Shown here piece after piece: positions 28,052 through 36,847 of a stretch of DNA of 64,000 bases (the first letter of the stretch is position 1; each line of letters starts with the position of its first letter). Under the pieces are notes generated by a model. The model ran no database searches. It was not told the origin of the DNA and saw only the letters and a program-made list of their open reading frames with translations. This DNA is from an uncultured Roseateles sp. (GTDB lineage Bacteria > Pseudomonadota > Gammaproteobacteria > Burkholderiales > Burkholderiaceae_C), in NCBI RefSeq assembly GCF_913777145.1, contig NZ_CAJYPS010000014.1:248001-312000 (forward strand), in the 5' to 3' direction. A program made the position numbers and the translations under genes.

Positions 28052-29016
28052 CAGAAGTACCCCTCTTTCTTGCGCTTCTCCATCGAAGCTTCACTGGTGC
28101 GGTCGTCCATGCGGGTGGCGCCGCGCTCGCTCACCGTCACGGTCAGCGTCTCGGCCACGACCTCCGCAGCGTTCGCGGCGGGGCTCTCGACCGGGCAGGT
28201 GCAGGTCATGTCGCCCACGGTGCGGAAGCGCACGGTGGCGGTCTCCACCGTCTCGCCGGCCTCGGGCGGTGTCACGTCGGTCAACGGCACCAGCAGGCCC
28301 TTGCGGCGCATGACCTGACGCTCGTGCGCAAAGTACATCTGTGGCAGCGGGATGTTCTCGCGAGCGATGTAGAGCCAGACGTCCAGCTCGGTCCAGTTGC
28401 TGATGGGGAAGCAGCGGAAATGCTCGCCCGGGCGGATGCGCGTGTTGAACAGTGTCCACAGTTCGGGGCGCTGCTCCTTGGGCTGCCATTGGCCGAACGA
28501 GTCGCGGTGGCTGAAGATGCGCTCCTTGGCGCGCGCCTTCTCCTCGTCGCGTCGCGCGCCGCCTATCAGCGCGTCGAACTTGTGCTCCTCGATGGTCTCC
28601 AGCAGCGTGACCGTCTGGTGGCCGTTGCGGCTCTCCAGCGGATGGGCCAGCCGTATGGTGCCGCGGGCGATGCTGTCTTCAAGATGGCCCACCACCAGGC
28701 GCTCGCCCATCTGGGCGACGCGCTGGTCTCGGAAGCTGATGACCTCGGGGAAGTTGTGCCCCGTGTCGATATGCACCAGCGGGAAGGGCAGCGTGCCCGA
28801 GTAGCCGCTCGGGTGCGCCGCGTTCTTCATCTTGAAGGCCTTCTCGGCCAGGCGCAGCACGACGCAGGAGTCCTTGCCGCCGGAGAACAGCAGCGCAGGG
28901 CGCTCGAAGCTGGCCGCGACCTCGCGCAGGATGAAGATGGCTTCTTCTTCGAGCGCATCGAGATGGGCGTGGTCCACGTCGGCGAAGAGTTGTTCGGGTT
29001 TCACGGCAGCGTTCAT
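28051..29016 (-). CDS. cysD: Sulfate adenylyltransferase subunit 2
   Basis: CysD forms APS from ATP and sulfate with CysN. The 321-residue protein has the PP-loop SGGKDS (45-50) of ATP pyrophosphatases, the DTGHNFPEV motif and the C-terminal RKKEGYF end typical of CysD. It lies 38 bases after cysH. Confidence 0.97.
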   Translation of the reverse strand: MNAAVKPEQLFADVDHAHLDALEEEAIFILREVAASFERPALLFSGGKDSCVVLRLAEKAFKMKNAAHPSGYSGTLPFPLVHIDTGHNFPEVISFRDQRVAQMGERLVVGHLEDSIARGTIRLAHPLESRNGHQTVTLLETIEEHKFDALIGGARRDEEKARAKERIFSHRDSFGQWQPKEQRPELWTLFNTRIRPGEHFRCFPISNWTELDVWLYIARENIPLPQMYFAHERQVMRRKGLLVPLTDVTPPEAGETVETATVRFRTVGDMTCTCPVESPAANAAEVVAETLTVTVSERGATRMDDRTSEASMEKRKKEGYF

Positions 29017-29054
29017 GTCAATTCAGATCGTTCGGCATCGCGATGCGGCGGCGC

Positions 29055-29810
29055 TCAGCGCTTGGCGTGCAGGCCACATTCCTTGCTCGAGTCCTCCCAC
29101 CACCAGCGGCCGGCGCGGAAGTCCTCGCCCACCGCGATGGCTCGCGTGCAGGGTGCGCAGCCTATGGAGGGCATGAACTGGTCATGCAGCGGGTTGTAGG
29201 GCACGTCGAACTGCTGCACATAGGCCCAGACCTCGGCCCAGCTCCAGTCGGCGATGGGGCTGAGCTTGCGGCGGCCCTGGCCGTCGTCCTCGTCGAAGGC
29301 GACCTCGGCGCGGGCGCCGCTCTGTTCGCGGCGCAGGCCGGTGATCCAGGCCGTGCGGCCCGCCAGCATGCGGGACAGCGGCTCCAGCTTGCGCAGGCCG
29401 CAGCAGGCCTTGCGCAGCTCGATGCTGCGGTACATCGCGTCCGCCCCCTCGCGGCGCACGAAGCGCACCACGGCATCGGCATCGGGGCGGAACACCGCCA
29501 CCTCGCGGCCGTAGCGCTCGCGGATGCGGGGCAGCAGTGCCAGCGTCTCGGCATGCAGCGCGCCGGTGTCCAGCGTGGCGATGGCCAGCGGCAGTTGGTG
29601 GCGGGCGATCAGGTCGGTGATGACCATGTCTTCCACGCCCAGGCTGCTGCTCTGCACCGCGCCGTCTCCGTGCTGTGTCCAGGCCTCATGCAGACGGGCC
29701 AGGGCCGCGTATATCTTGCCGGCCAGCTCGGGCGTGGCGCGCGCGTAGAGCGCGATCGCGCTGCCGGCGGGCGGCGTGGCCGCCCAGGGCAGGTGGCTGC
29801 TCTCGCTCAT
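29055..29810 (-). CDS. cysH: Adenylylsulfate (APS) reductase, CysH family
   Basis: CysH reduces activated sulfate to sulfite with thioredoxin. The 251-residue protein has the catalytic ECGLH motif (C245) and four further cysteines, CC at 136-137 and CxxC at 218-221. This is the [4Fe-4S] signature of enzymes that use APS rather than PAPS. Absence of a cysC gene or domain nearby fits this. The ATG overlaps the DUF934 stop (ATGA). Confidence 0.95.
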   Translation of the reverse strand: MSESSHLPWAATPPAGSAIALYARATPELAGKIYAALARLHEAWTQHGDGAVQSSSLGVEDMVITDLIARHQLPLAIATLDTGALHAETLALLPRIRERYGREVAVFRPDADAVVRFVRREGADAMYRSIELRKACCGLRKLEPLSRMLAGRTAWITGLRREQSGARAEVAFDEDDGQGRRKLSPIADWSWAEVWAYVQQFDVPYNPLHDQFMPSIGCAPCTRAIAVGEDFRAGRWWWEDSSKECGLHAKR

Positions 29811-30301
29811 GCGCCGGCCCGCCGCTGGAACCAGGGTCGGGTCTCGCCCACGTCGGCCTGGTAGAAGCCGTCGCGGAAGAAGTCCAGCTGGCGCTGCGCG
29901 ATCTCGCGCGACTGGTCGCCGCGCAACAGCGCCTCGTCGAAGCCGTTGCGCACCAGCATCTGCACCATGTCCACCAGCACCTCGCCACGGGCGCGGATGG
30001 CGCCGCTGAACTTGAGCCGGGTGCGCAGCAGGTGGGCCTGGCTGTAGGCACGGCCATCGGTCCATTTGGGGAACTCCAGCACCACCATGGCCAGGCGGTC
30101 CAGGTCCGGGGCCAGCTGCAGCACGTCGGCGTCGTTGGGCAGCTCCAGCGCGGCCTTCACGTCGGCCGGCCAGTGGCTGCGCACCGCATGCCACTGCTCC
30201 AGCGTCAGCAGCTTGTGGGGGCCGACCTCGGGGTCGGGTCGGGGGCCGTCTTCGCCGACCGCGTGTTGCCAGGGGCAGGTGCAGGGATTGATGAATTTCA
30301 T
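29807..30301 (-). CDS. DUF934 domain protein of the sulfur operon
   Basis: A 164-residue soluble protein of the DUF934 family, recognised by VGPHKLLTLEQW, LAMVVLEFPKWTDGRAYSQAHLLR and EVLVDMVQMLVRNGFDEA. The family is consistently found next to cysI/cysH in betaproteobacteria and pseudomonads. It is assumed to assist sulfite reductase, but its function is not demonstrated. It lies between cysI and cysH and is translationally coupled to cysH. Confidence 0.9.
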   Translation of the reverse strand: MKFINPCTCPWQHAVGEDGPRPDPEVGPHKLLTLEQWHAVRSHWPADVKAALELPNDADVLQLAPDLDRLAMVVLEFPKWTDGRAYSQAHLLRTRLKFSGAIRARGEVLVDMVQMLVRNGFDEALLRGDQSREIAQRQLDFFRDGFYQADVGETRPWFQRRAGA

Positions 30302-30336
30302 GGCAGTGGGTGCCGGGCCAGCTCAAACTCTCTAAC

Positions 30337-30350
30337 GCCCCTTGAGGGGC
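30337..30350. repeat. Partial REP-like hairpin between cysI and DUF934
   Basis: GCCCCT-TG-AGGGGC forms a tight hairpin, followed by the GAGCGAAGCGAGC string common in Burkholderiales extragenic repeats. Its first arm resembles the elements at 10852 and 35806. Confidence 0.45.
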
Positions 30351-30383
30351 CGTGAGCGAAGCGAGCGCGGGGCTTCCTTTTCT

Positions 30384-32099
30384 TCAGGCCTTGGCAGTGG
30401 AGGTGCGCACCGCGTTGGCGGCCGTCTTGAACGGGTCCAGCCCCAGGCGCTTCACCGTGTCGATGAAGCGCTCGGCGGGCTGGCGCTCGCGCTGGAAGGT
30501 CTCGATGACCGCATCGATCGCGTCTGCGATCTCGTCGGCCGCGAAGCTGGGGCCTATGACCTTGCCGGCCACCGTGCTGCCTGACAGCGTGGAGCCGTCG
30601 CTGCCGCCCAGCGTCAGCTGGTACCACTCGGCGCCGTCCTTGTCGACGCCGAGGATGCCGATGTGGCCGCTGTGGTGGTGGCCGCAGGAGTTGATGCAGC
30701 CGCTGATGTGCAGGTCGATCTCGCCCAGCGCCTCCAGCTCGTCGGCGTCGGCATAGCGTTCGGCGATCTGCGCGGCGATGGGCAGCGAGCGGGCATTGGC
30801 CAGCGCGCAGTAGTCGCCGCCGGGGCAGGCGATCTGGTCGGTCAGCAGGCCGGCGTTGGCGGTCGCGAAGCCCGCGGCGCGGGCGGCCTCGAACAGCGCC
30901 GGCAGCTCGGCCGCGGCCACCCAGGGCAGCACCAGGTTCTGGCGGTGCGACACGCGCAGCTCGCCCAGGCTGAAGCGATCGGCCAGCGCGGCGGCGGTGT
31001 CCATCGCGTCGGCGCTCACGTCGCCCGGCGGGATGCCCGCGCGCTTGAGGCTCAGCGTCACCGCACGGTAGCCGGCCACGCGGTGGCCGTGCACATTGCG
31101 GGCCAGCCAGCGGCTGAAGGCGGGGTCCTGGGGCAGGTCTTGCGGCTCGGCGCGGGTCTGGACGCCGTCGGGGTCCACGAAGCTGGCCTTCACGCGGTCC
31201 AGCTCGGCCTGCGGAATGATCTGCTCGTGGCCTGCGGGATCGTCGGCCAGGATGCGGGCGAACTCGGCATTCACCGCGTCGAAGAAGGCCTGGCCCTCGG
31301 CCTTGACCAGGATCTTGATGCGCGCCTTGTAGAGGTTGTCGCGCCGGCCCGCCAGGTTGTAGCAGCGCACGATGGCCTCCAGGTAGACCAGGATCTGCTG
31401 CCAGGGCACGAAGCCGTTGATCTCCACGCCCGGGATGGGCGTGCGGCCCATGCCGCCGCCCACAAACACCTGGAAGCCCACCTCGCCGGCGGCGTTCTGC
31501 TTCAACTGCAGGCCGATGTCATGCCAGCCGATGGCGGCGCGGTCTTCCGCGGCGCCGCTGATCGCGATCTTGAACTTGCGTGGCAGGAAGGCGAACTCCG
31601 GATGCAGCGTGCTCCACTGGCGCAGGATCTCGGCATAGGGCCGCGGGTCGATCAGCTCGTCGGGTGCGATGCCCGCGAAGGCGTCGCTGGTGATGTTGCG
31701 TATGCAGTTGCCGCTGGTCTGTATGCCGTGCATGTCGACCTCGGCCAGCAGCTCCATCACGTCCGCGCTCTTGTCCAGCGGGATCCAGTTGTATTGCAGG
31801 TTCTGGCGCGTCGTGAAGTGGCCGTAGCCGCCCTGGCCCTTGAACGGGCCCTCGGCCACCACGTCGTAGTCGCGCGCGATGCGGGCCAGCTGGCGCAGCT
31901 GGCGGCTGGACAGTTCGCCATAGGGCACGGCCACGCGCAGCATGGGCGCGTGACGCTGCACATACCAGCCGTTCTGCAGCCGCAGCGGGCGGAACTCCTC
32001 GCCGCCCAGCTCGCCGCGCAGGTGGCGTTCGAGCTGGTCGCGGTACTGGGCCGCGCGCTGGCGGACGAAATGGCGGTCGAAGTCGGTGTAGCGGTACAT
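30384..32099 (-). CDS. cysI: Ferredoxin-type nitrite/sulfite reductase hemoprotein
   Basis: The 571-residue siroheme/[4Fe-4S] reductase makes six-electron reductions, here most likely sulfite to sulfide given the cys neighbours. It has two nitrite/sulfite reductase ferredoxin-like half-domains (KGQGGYGHFTTRQNLQYNW and LGELRVSHRQNLVLPW), and the cluster/siroheme cysteines lie in CPGGDYC and HISGCINSCGHHH. No CysJ flavoprotein subunit is encoded here; ferredoxin and its reductase lie downstream instead. It is the first sulfur gene of the operon, with a 112-base upstream gap. Confidence 0.95.
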   Translation of the reverse strand: MYRYTDFDRHFVRQRAAQYRDQLERHLRGELGGEEFRPLRLQNGWYVQRHAPMLRVAVPYGELSSRQLRQLARIARDYDVVAEGPFKGQGGYGHFTTRQNLQYNWIPLDKSADVMELLAEVDMHGIQTSGNCIRNITSDAFAGIAPDELIDPRPYAEILRQWSTLHPEFAFLPRKFKIAISGAAEDRAAIGWHDIGLQLKQNAAGEVGFQVFVGGGMGRTPIPGVEINGFVPWQQILVYLEAIVRCYNLAGRRDNLYKARIKILVKAEGQAFFDAVNAEFARILADDPAGHEQIIPQAELDRVKASFVDPDGVQTRAEPQDLPQDPAFSRWLARNVHGHRVAGYRAVTLSLKRAGIPPGDVSADAMDTAAALADRFSLGELRVSHRQNLVLPWVAAAELPALFEAARAAGFATANAGLLTDQIACPGGDYCALANARSLPIAAQIAERYADADELEALGEIDLHISGCINSCGHHHSGHIGILGVDKDGAEWYQLTLGGSDGSTLSGSTVAGKVIGPSFAADEIADAIDAVIETFQRERQPAERFIDTVKRLGLDPFKTAANAVRTSTAKA

Positions 32100-32211
32100 C
32101 GGCAGGCGGCGGCCATGGAGGCCAGGGTTGAGGCCGCGACTCTAGGGAAATCCCGCCGGATGCCGAACTACAGAATTCTTGGGCCCATATGCCCAGGCCG
32201 AATAAGCAAGT
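32100..32211 (-). promoter_or_regulatory. Probable promoter of the cys operon
   Basis: This is the only sizeable gap ahead of the sulfur genes. Read leftward it has TTGAAC and CATATG about 18 bases apart as possible -35/-10 boxes, near the ybiB stop. It is more AT-rich than its surroundings. A TTATTC ... GAATTC pair might be a CysB-type site, but I cannot confirm that. Confidence 0.4.
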
Positions 32212-33135
32212 TCAATTTGTCGCCAGTCGCGTCAGTGCGGCCACCTGCTCGGCGATGCGCGGCGGCAGCGGCTCCCGGTCGTCCAGCATCGCGCGTATCA
32301 GCGCCGCATTCGCGTCCGGCTCGCAGGCGCCGGACAGCGGCCAGTCCAGGTCCGTCGTGTCGGCCGGGTGCAGCGTGACCGTATGGCCGTTCTCGAAGCC
32401 GATCAGGTGCGCCTTGCGCCGCAGGTGGGCATAGGCCTCGCCCTCGCTGGCCCGCATCAGCAGCGCGCGGCCGTCCGGCGCGCTCAGGCCGGGCAGCAGG
32501 GCGGCCATGCTGTCCAGGTATTCCGGGTGGGTCACCGCCACCACCCGCACCGCGCGGCCGGGCTCGGCGGGGTCCAGCAGCTTGGCCAGGCTGTGCGCGC
32601 TGCTGCGCAGGCCCAGGCGGGGGCGCAGCGCCATCAGCGCATCCAGCCCGGGGTTGAGCGCGGCCAGCGGCAGCACGGCGAGCCGCCGCGTGGCCAGTTG
32701 GGCCTGGGCGTCCGCCAGGTCGGGGCTGGCGGGCAGGTCCAGCGCGTCCAGCAGCGCAAAGGGGCTGATGCGGCTGTCGAAGTCGTGCCGCCCGTAGATC
32801 AGCACCGGCACGCCGGCGCGCGCCAGCAGCAGCGCGACCAGCGGCATCAGATTGGCCTGCTTGCGCGCGCCGTTGAAGCTGGGCAGCAGCACGGTGCGCG
32901 GGCCGGCGGGCACGGCCAGCCGAGCGGTGCGGGCCTGCATTGCGGCCAGGAAGCCGGCCAGCTCGTCCGCGCTCTCGCCCTTCACCCGCAGCGCGATCAG
33001 CAGCGCGCCCAGTTCGAGGTCGGGCACGGCACCGTCCAGCATGGCGCCGAACAGGGTCTGGGCGTCCTCGCGGCTGAGGTCCCGAGCGCCACGCGAGCCG
33101 CGGCCGACTTCCTTGATCCAGGCGCTGTAGTTCAT
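32212..33135 (-). CDS. ybiB: YbiB/TrpD2-like DNA-binding protein (glycosyltransferase family 3 fold)
   Basis: The 307-residue protein resembles anthranilate phosphoribosyltransferase: helical N-domain SREDAQTLFGAMLDGAVPDLELGALLIALRVKGES. It lacks the normal PRPP-binding motif. YbiB proteins bind DNA non-specifically and are damage-regulated in E. coli. Being upstream of cysI on the same strand is common in Burkholderiales, but the functional link to sulfur metabolism is unknown. Confidence 0.85.
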   Translation of the reverse strand: MNYSAWIKEVGRGSRGARDLSREDAQTLFGAMLDGAVPDLELGALLIALRVKGESADELAGFLAAMQARTARLAVPAGPRTVLLPSFNGARKQANLMPLVALLLARAGVPVLIYGRHDFDSRISPFALLDALDLPASPDLADAQAQLATRRLAVLPLAALNPGLDALMALRPRLGLRSSAHSLAKLLDPAEPGRAVRVVAVTHPEYLDSMAALLPGLSAPDGRALLMRASEGEAYAHLRRKAHLIGFENGHTVTLHPADTTDLDWPLSGACEPDANAALIRAMLDDREPLPPRIAEQVAALTRLATN

Positions 33136-33156
33136 GCGCCCAGTGTAGGCAGGGGC

Positions 33157-34068
33157 TCAGCGGCGATTCACCGTCAGGCGCAGCGTGGGCGCCCGGGCCA
33201 GCACCTGGCCGGCGCTGTCATGCAGCGCGACCTGGGCCTCGTAATCGCCCGGCGGCAGGTCCACCGTGGTCTCGGTGCGGCCGTCGCCCAGCGCCTGGCG
33301 CTGCACCGGGCCGCCGCCGCGCTGCAGCAGCACCAGCCGGAAATGCCCGCTGTCCTTCACCGCGATGCCGGCCGGCGCGATGCCCAGGCCGCCCAGCACC
33401 CCCAGGCTCAGCGTGAAGGGGCTGGTGACGGTCTCGCCGCCGCGCAGGTTCTTGATGTAGACCTCGGGGCCCTGCACCACGCGCGGCGTGGCGCGCTGGT
33501 CCTGATACCAGGCCTCGCAACTCTCGGCATAGGCCGGCCCGGCCTGCACGCGCGGCCCGGGCTGGCTGCGCGGCGCTGTCACCTCGATGCTGATCTCGGG
33601 GCTGTAGACGAAGTAGGGCTTGTGCGCATGGTCGGCGAACAGCAGGCGCAGCGTGTGGCGACCGGGCGGCAGGCTGATCTCGGCGCCGGTCTGGCCCTTG
33701 CCGAAATGCTTGTGGGTGTCGGAGAAGGGGATGGCCGCCTGGTGGTTCAACGGCAGCGGCGTGTCGATCAGCAGATGGTGGTGGCCGGCCTGCTCGTTGG
33801 GATTGCCGGCCGGGATCACGCCCATGCCGCGCACGCCGAACTCCACCCAGAACGGCGAGCGCACCTGGTAGCCGTTGCGCAGATTGCTGAAGTGCACCGC
33901 GACCGGCTCGCGCAGGTCCACCGCGGTGCGCTGGGCGGTGTGGGCCAGCCAGCACTGGCGCTCCAGCGGGTCGGCGGGCAGGGGCTGGGCCAGGGCGGCG
34001 CTGCACAGCAGGCCCAGCAGGGGCGCCCCGCAGGTTTTGAAGCTCGTCGATCCAGCCCCGGTCCTCAT
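33157..34068 (-). CDS. Secreted protein with two DUF4399 domains
   Basis: The 303-residue protein starts at ATG 34068 and has a signal peptide (LLGLLCSAALAQ). The first DUF4399 domain is intact (VHFSNLRNGYQVRSPFWVEFGV, GVIPAGNPNEQAGHHHLLID, PPGRHTLRLLFADHAHKPY). The second (from about 200) is similar in layout (VYIKNLRGGETVTSPFTLSLGV, IAVKDSGHFRLVL) but has lost the triple His, leaving GHFR. The His-rich motif may bind metal. The function of the family is unknown. It follows the cyclodeaminase gene with a 95-base gap and may be independent. Confidence 0.8.
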   Translation of the reverse strand: MRTGAGSTSFKTCGAPLLGLLCSAALAQPLPADPLERQCWLAHTAQRTAVDLREPVAVHFSNLRNGYQVRSPFWVEFGVRGMGVIPAGNPNEQAGHHHLLIDTPLPLNHQAAIPFSDTHKHFGKGQTGAEISLPPGRHTLRLLFADHAHKPYFVYSPEISIEVTAPRSQPGPRVQAGPAYAESCEAWYQDQRATPRVVQGPEVYIKNLRGGETVTSPFTLSLGVLGGLGIAPAGIAVKDSGHFRLVLLQRGGGPVQRQALGDGRTETTVDLPPGDYEAQVALHDSAGQVLARAPTLRLTVNRR

Positions 34069-34163
34069 GCACGCCCTCTTGCTGCGGTGATGTCGCGGGC
34101 CATTGTGGCGGCGCACCGGGGCCGGCCCGATCCGCAAATCGGGGATGGCGCGGCCGGCGGCTT

Positions 34164-35204
34164 TCAGGCGGCGGCGCGGGCGCGTGCCTGGGGCTGCAGG
34201 CAGCCGAACAGGTCGCGCGGGTCGGCCAGTTCGGGCAGCAGCGGCAGCGGCGTGCTCAGGCCCAGCGGCAGGGCCAGGTCGTGCAGCAGGCGCAGCGCGG
34301 CAAAGTCCTCCAGCGCAAAGCCCACCGAGTCGAACACCGTGATCTGCTCGGCGCTCTCGCGGCCCGGCGCCTGGCCGGCCAGCACGCGCCAGAACTCGGT
34401 GACCGGGAAGTCGGCCGGCATCTGCTGCACATCGCCCTCGATGCGGGACTGGGGCTCGTACTCCACCACCACGCGCGCGCGGCGCAGCACCTCGGGGTGC
34501 AGTTCGGTCTTGCCCGGGCAGTCGCCGCCGACCGCGTTCAGGTGCTGGCCGGGCGCCAGCATGTCGGGCGTGATGATGGTGGCGTTGGTCTTGTCCGCGG
34601 TGATGGTGGTGACGATGTCGGCGCCGCGCACCGCGTCGGCGGTGCTGGCGCAGGCCGTCAGGCGCAGGCCGGGCATGCCGGCCAGGTTGCGTTGCAGCTT
34701 GGCGGTGGCGGCCGTGTCGATGTCGAACAGGCGCAGTTCGTTGATGCCCAGCAGGTGGTGGAAGGCCAGCGCCTGGAATTCGCTCTGCGCGCCGTTGCCT
34801 ATCAGCGCCATCACGCGGCTGCCGGGGCGGGCCAGGCGTTTGGCCACCATCACCGAGGTGGCGGCGGTGCGCAGCGCTGTAGTCAGCGTCAACTCGCTGA
34901 GCAGCGTAGGCAGGCCGGTGGCCACATCGGCCAGCACGCCGAAGGCCATCACCGTGGGCAGGCCGGCCCTGGCATTGCCGGGGTGGCCGTTCACGTACTT
35001 GAAGCTGTACTGGCGGGCGTCGGCGATGGGCATCAGCTCGATCACGCCCACCGGCGAATGCGCGGCCACGCGCGGCGTCTTGTCGAACTCGGCCCAGCGC
35101 AGGAAGTCGGCTTCCAGGTAGGACACCAGCCGGCGCAGCAGATCCGGCAGCCCCACGCGTTGTACGAGCTGGGTGATGTCCTGGGGTGTCAGCAGCGGGG
35201 TCAT
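34164..35204 (-). CDS. Ornithine cyclodeaminase/mu-crystallin family enzyme
   Basis: The 346-residue protein matches ornithine cyclodeaminase, which converts ornithine to proline and ammonia using NAD. Phrases seen are FKYVNGHPGNARAGLPTVMAFGVLAD, LTLTTALRTAATSVMVAKRLAR, the Rossmann motif ALIGNGAQSEFQALAFHHLLG, and the catalytic-Asp region LNAVGGDCPGKTELHPEVL. Alanine dehydrogenase or related activity cannot be excluded. It is divergent from an Lrp-type regulator, which probably controls it in response to an amino acid. Confidence 0.92.
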   Translation of the reverse strand: MTPLLTPQDITQLVQRVGLPDLLRRLVSYLEADFLRWAEFDKTPRVAAHSPVGVIELMPIADARQYSFKYVNGHPGNARAGLPTVMAFGVLADVATGLPTLLSELTLTTALRTAATSVMVAKRLARPGSRVMALIGNGAQSEFQALAFHHLLGINELRLFDIDTAATAKLQRNLAGMPGLRLTACASTADAVRGADIVTTITADKTNATIITPDMLAPGQHLNAVGGDCPGKTELHPEVLRRARVVVEYEPQSRIEGDVQQMPADFPVTEFWRVLAGQAPGRESAEQITVFDSVGFALEDFAALRLLHDLALPLGLSTPLPLLPELADPRDLFGCLQPQARARAAA

Positions 35205-35295
35205 GGGCTCTCCTCCTTGGGTGGTGAGCTCATTCTTTCCAGCGCGGCCGCCAATCAGAAGTGCAAGTCCTGTCTAGAAATGTGATGGGATTTGA

Positions 35296-35323
35296 CAAAT
35301 CGACAGTGGAGATTGACGATTTG
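35296..35323 (+). promoter_or_regulatory. Inverted repeat at the Lrp-type gene start
   Basis: CAAATCG-N14-CGATTTG ends five bases before the regulator's ATG and covers the ribosome binding region, as expected for an autoregulatory operator. It also lies in the divergent promoter region of the cyclodeaminase. Confidence 0.55.
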
Positions 35324-35327
35324 CGCA

Positions 35328-35753
35328 ATGGACAGTCTGGATCAGCAATTGCTCGCGCTGCTGCGCGTGGACGCCCGGGCCAGCGTGGCGACGCTGGCGG
35401 CCCGGCTCAAGGTGTCGCGCGGCACGGTCACCAACCGCATCGCGCGGCTGGAGGACAGCGGCGTCATCACCGGCTACACGGTCAAGCTGCGGCCCGACAG
35501 CGTGCCGGACGAGATCACCGCGTGGATGAGCATCACGGTGGACGGCAACCGCACCCGCGAGGTGGTGGCCATGCTACTGGGCGAGCCCGGCATCACCGGC
35601 CTGTTCGACACCAATGGCCGCTGGGACCTGCTGGCCGAGATCCGCAGCCCCAACCTGCAGGAACTGGCCGCGGTGCTGGAGCGGGTGCGGCTGATCAAGG
35701 GCATTGCCAGCACCGAAACCTCCATCCATCTGCAGAGCTACAAGCTCGGCTGA
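35328..35753 (+). CDS. Lrp/AsnC family transcriptional regulator
   Basis: The 141-residue protein has the N-terminal winged helix-turn-helix (LDQQLLALLRVDARASVATLAARLKVSRGTVTNRIARLEDSGVITGYTV) and a C-terminal RAM ligand-binding domain (MLLGEPGITGLFDTNGRWDLLAEI, IKGIASTETSIHL). ATG 35328 is chosen over an ATG-less extension because the HTH begins right after it. It is divergent from the ornithine cyclodeaminase gene, its probable target. Confidence 0.93.
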   Translation: MDSLDQQLLALLRVDARASVATLAARLKVSRGTVTNRIARLEDSGVITGYTVKLRPDSVPDEITAWMSITVDGNRTREVVAMLLGEPGITGLFDTNGRWDLLAEIRSPNLQELAAVLERVRLIKGIASTETSIHLQSYKLG

Positions 35754-35805
35754 GACGTGAGCCCCTCGCCCGGTCTTGCCTGCTGAACGCGGGCAAGGCC
35801 AGTCG

Positions 35806-35857
35806 GTCCCCCGAGGGGACGGCGATGCTTGCCGGCTCGACCGGCAAGCACATCGCC
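35806..35857. repeat. REP-like double hairpin
   Basis: GTCCCC-CGA-GGGGAC (35806-35820) is followed at once by a long stem: GGCGATG and TTGCCGG pair with CCGGCAA and CATCGCC (35821-35857). It has the same two-hairpin plan as 10852-10904 and lies between the Lrp-type gene and the patatin gene. Confidence 0.6.
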
Positions 35858-35916
35858 CGGCGGGCCGGCTTGGGACGGCCCAGCGCTCGGCCCGCTGGGG
35901 CTGAGATGATGTGCAC

Positions 35917-36834
35917 ATGTTCCGTCGCTTCGCTCTGTGCTCTCTGGTGCTGGCTCTGTCCGGCTGTGCTTTTGGCCCTCTCGCTCCGGTTCAGGCGCCT
36001 GTGGTCACTCCGCCGCCCACCGAACCGCCCCCCCCAGTCATCAAGCCTGCCCCCAAGCCGCCGCGCATAGGCCTGGCGCTGGGCGGCGGCGCGGCGCGAG
36101 GCTTTGCCCATATCGGTGTGATCCAGGTGCTGGAGGAGGCCGGCATCAAGGTGGACCTGGTGGCCGGCACCTCGGCCGGCAGTCTGGTGGCCTCGCTCTA
36201 TGCCTCGGGCAAGAGCGGTCGCGAGCTGCAGACGCTGGCCGAGACCATGGACGAGGGCGCGATCACCGACTGGTCCTTCCCGCTGCGCGGGCTGATACGC
36301 GGCGAGGCGCTGGCGCGCTACATCCGCGACAAGACCGGCGGCCGGGCCATCGAACAGATGACGCTGCCGCTGGGCATAGTCGCGACCGACCTGTCGGACG
36401 GCACGCCCATCCTGTTCCGCGCCGGCGACACCGGCACCGCGGTGCGCGCGTCCAGCGCGGTGCCGGCGGTGTTTCAGCCGGTCAAGATAGGCACGCACGA
36501 GTATGTGGACGGCGGCCTGGTCGCGCCGGTGCCGGTGCGCTTTGCGCGCGACATGGGCGCGCAGCTGGTGGTCGCAGTGGACATCTCCTCGCCGCCCGAG
36601 AGGAACCCGCCCGGCGATGCCTTCCGCATGCTGATGCAGACCTTCTCCATCATGAGTCGCAGCATCAACAGCCTGGAGCTGCGCGACGCCGACCTGGTGA
36701 TACGCCCCAAGCTGGACGGCGTGGGCAGCGCGGACTTCACCGCGCGCCGCCGCGCCATCCAGGCCGGCCGCGAGGCCGCGCAGGCAGTGCTGGGTCAGCT
36801 GCGCACGCTGATCGACCTGAAGACGCAGCGCTGA
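35917..36834 (+). CDS. Patatin-like phospholipase lipoprotein (RssA/NTE type)
   Basis: The 305-residue protein has a lipobox (LALSGC, C17), a proline-rich linker (residues about 21-48), and a patatin domain with the oxyanion loop GGGAARGFAHIG, nucleophile S86 in GTSAG, and catalytic D198 in DGG. It is a predicted membrane-lipid hydrolase on the periplasmic side of a membrane. ATG 35917 precedes a normal lipoprotein signal. It converges with the hydrolase gene 13 bases away. Confidence 0.93.
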   Translation: MFRRFALCSLVLALSGCAFGPLAPVQAPVVTPPPTEPPPPVIKPAPKPPRIGLALGGGAARGFAHIGVIQVLEEAGIKVDLVAGTSAGSLVASLYASGKSGRELQTLAETMDEGAITDWSFPLRGLIRGEALARYIRDKTGGRAIEQMTLPLGIVATDLSDGTPILFRAGDTGTAVRASSAVPAVFQPVKIGTHEYVDGGLVAPVPVRFARDMGAQLVVAVDISSPPERNPPGDAFRMLMQTFSIMSRSINSLELRDADLVIRPKLDGVGSADFTARRRAIQAGREAAQAVLGQLRTLIDLKTQR

Positions 36835-36847
36835 GCGCCGCGCCGGC

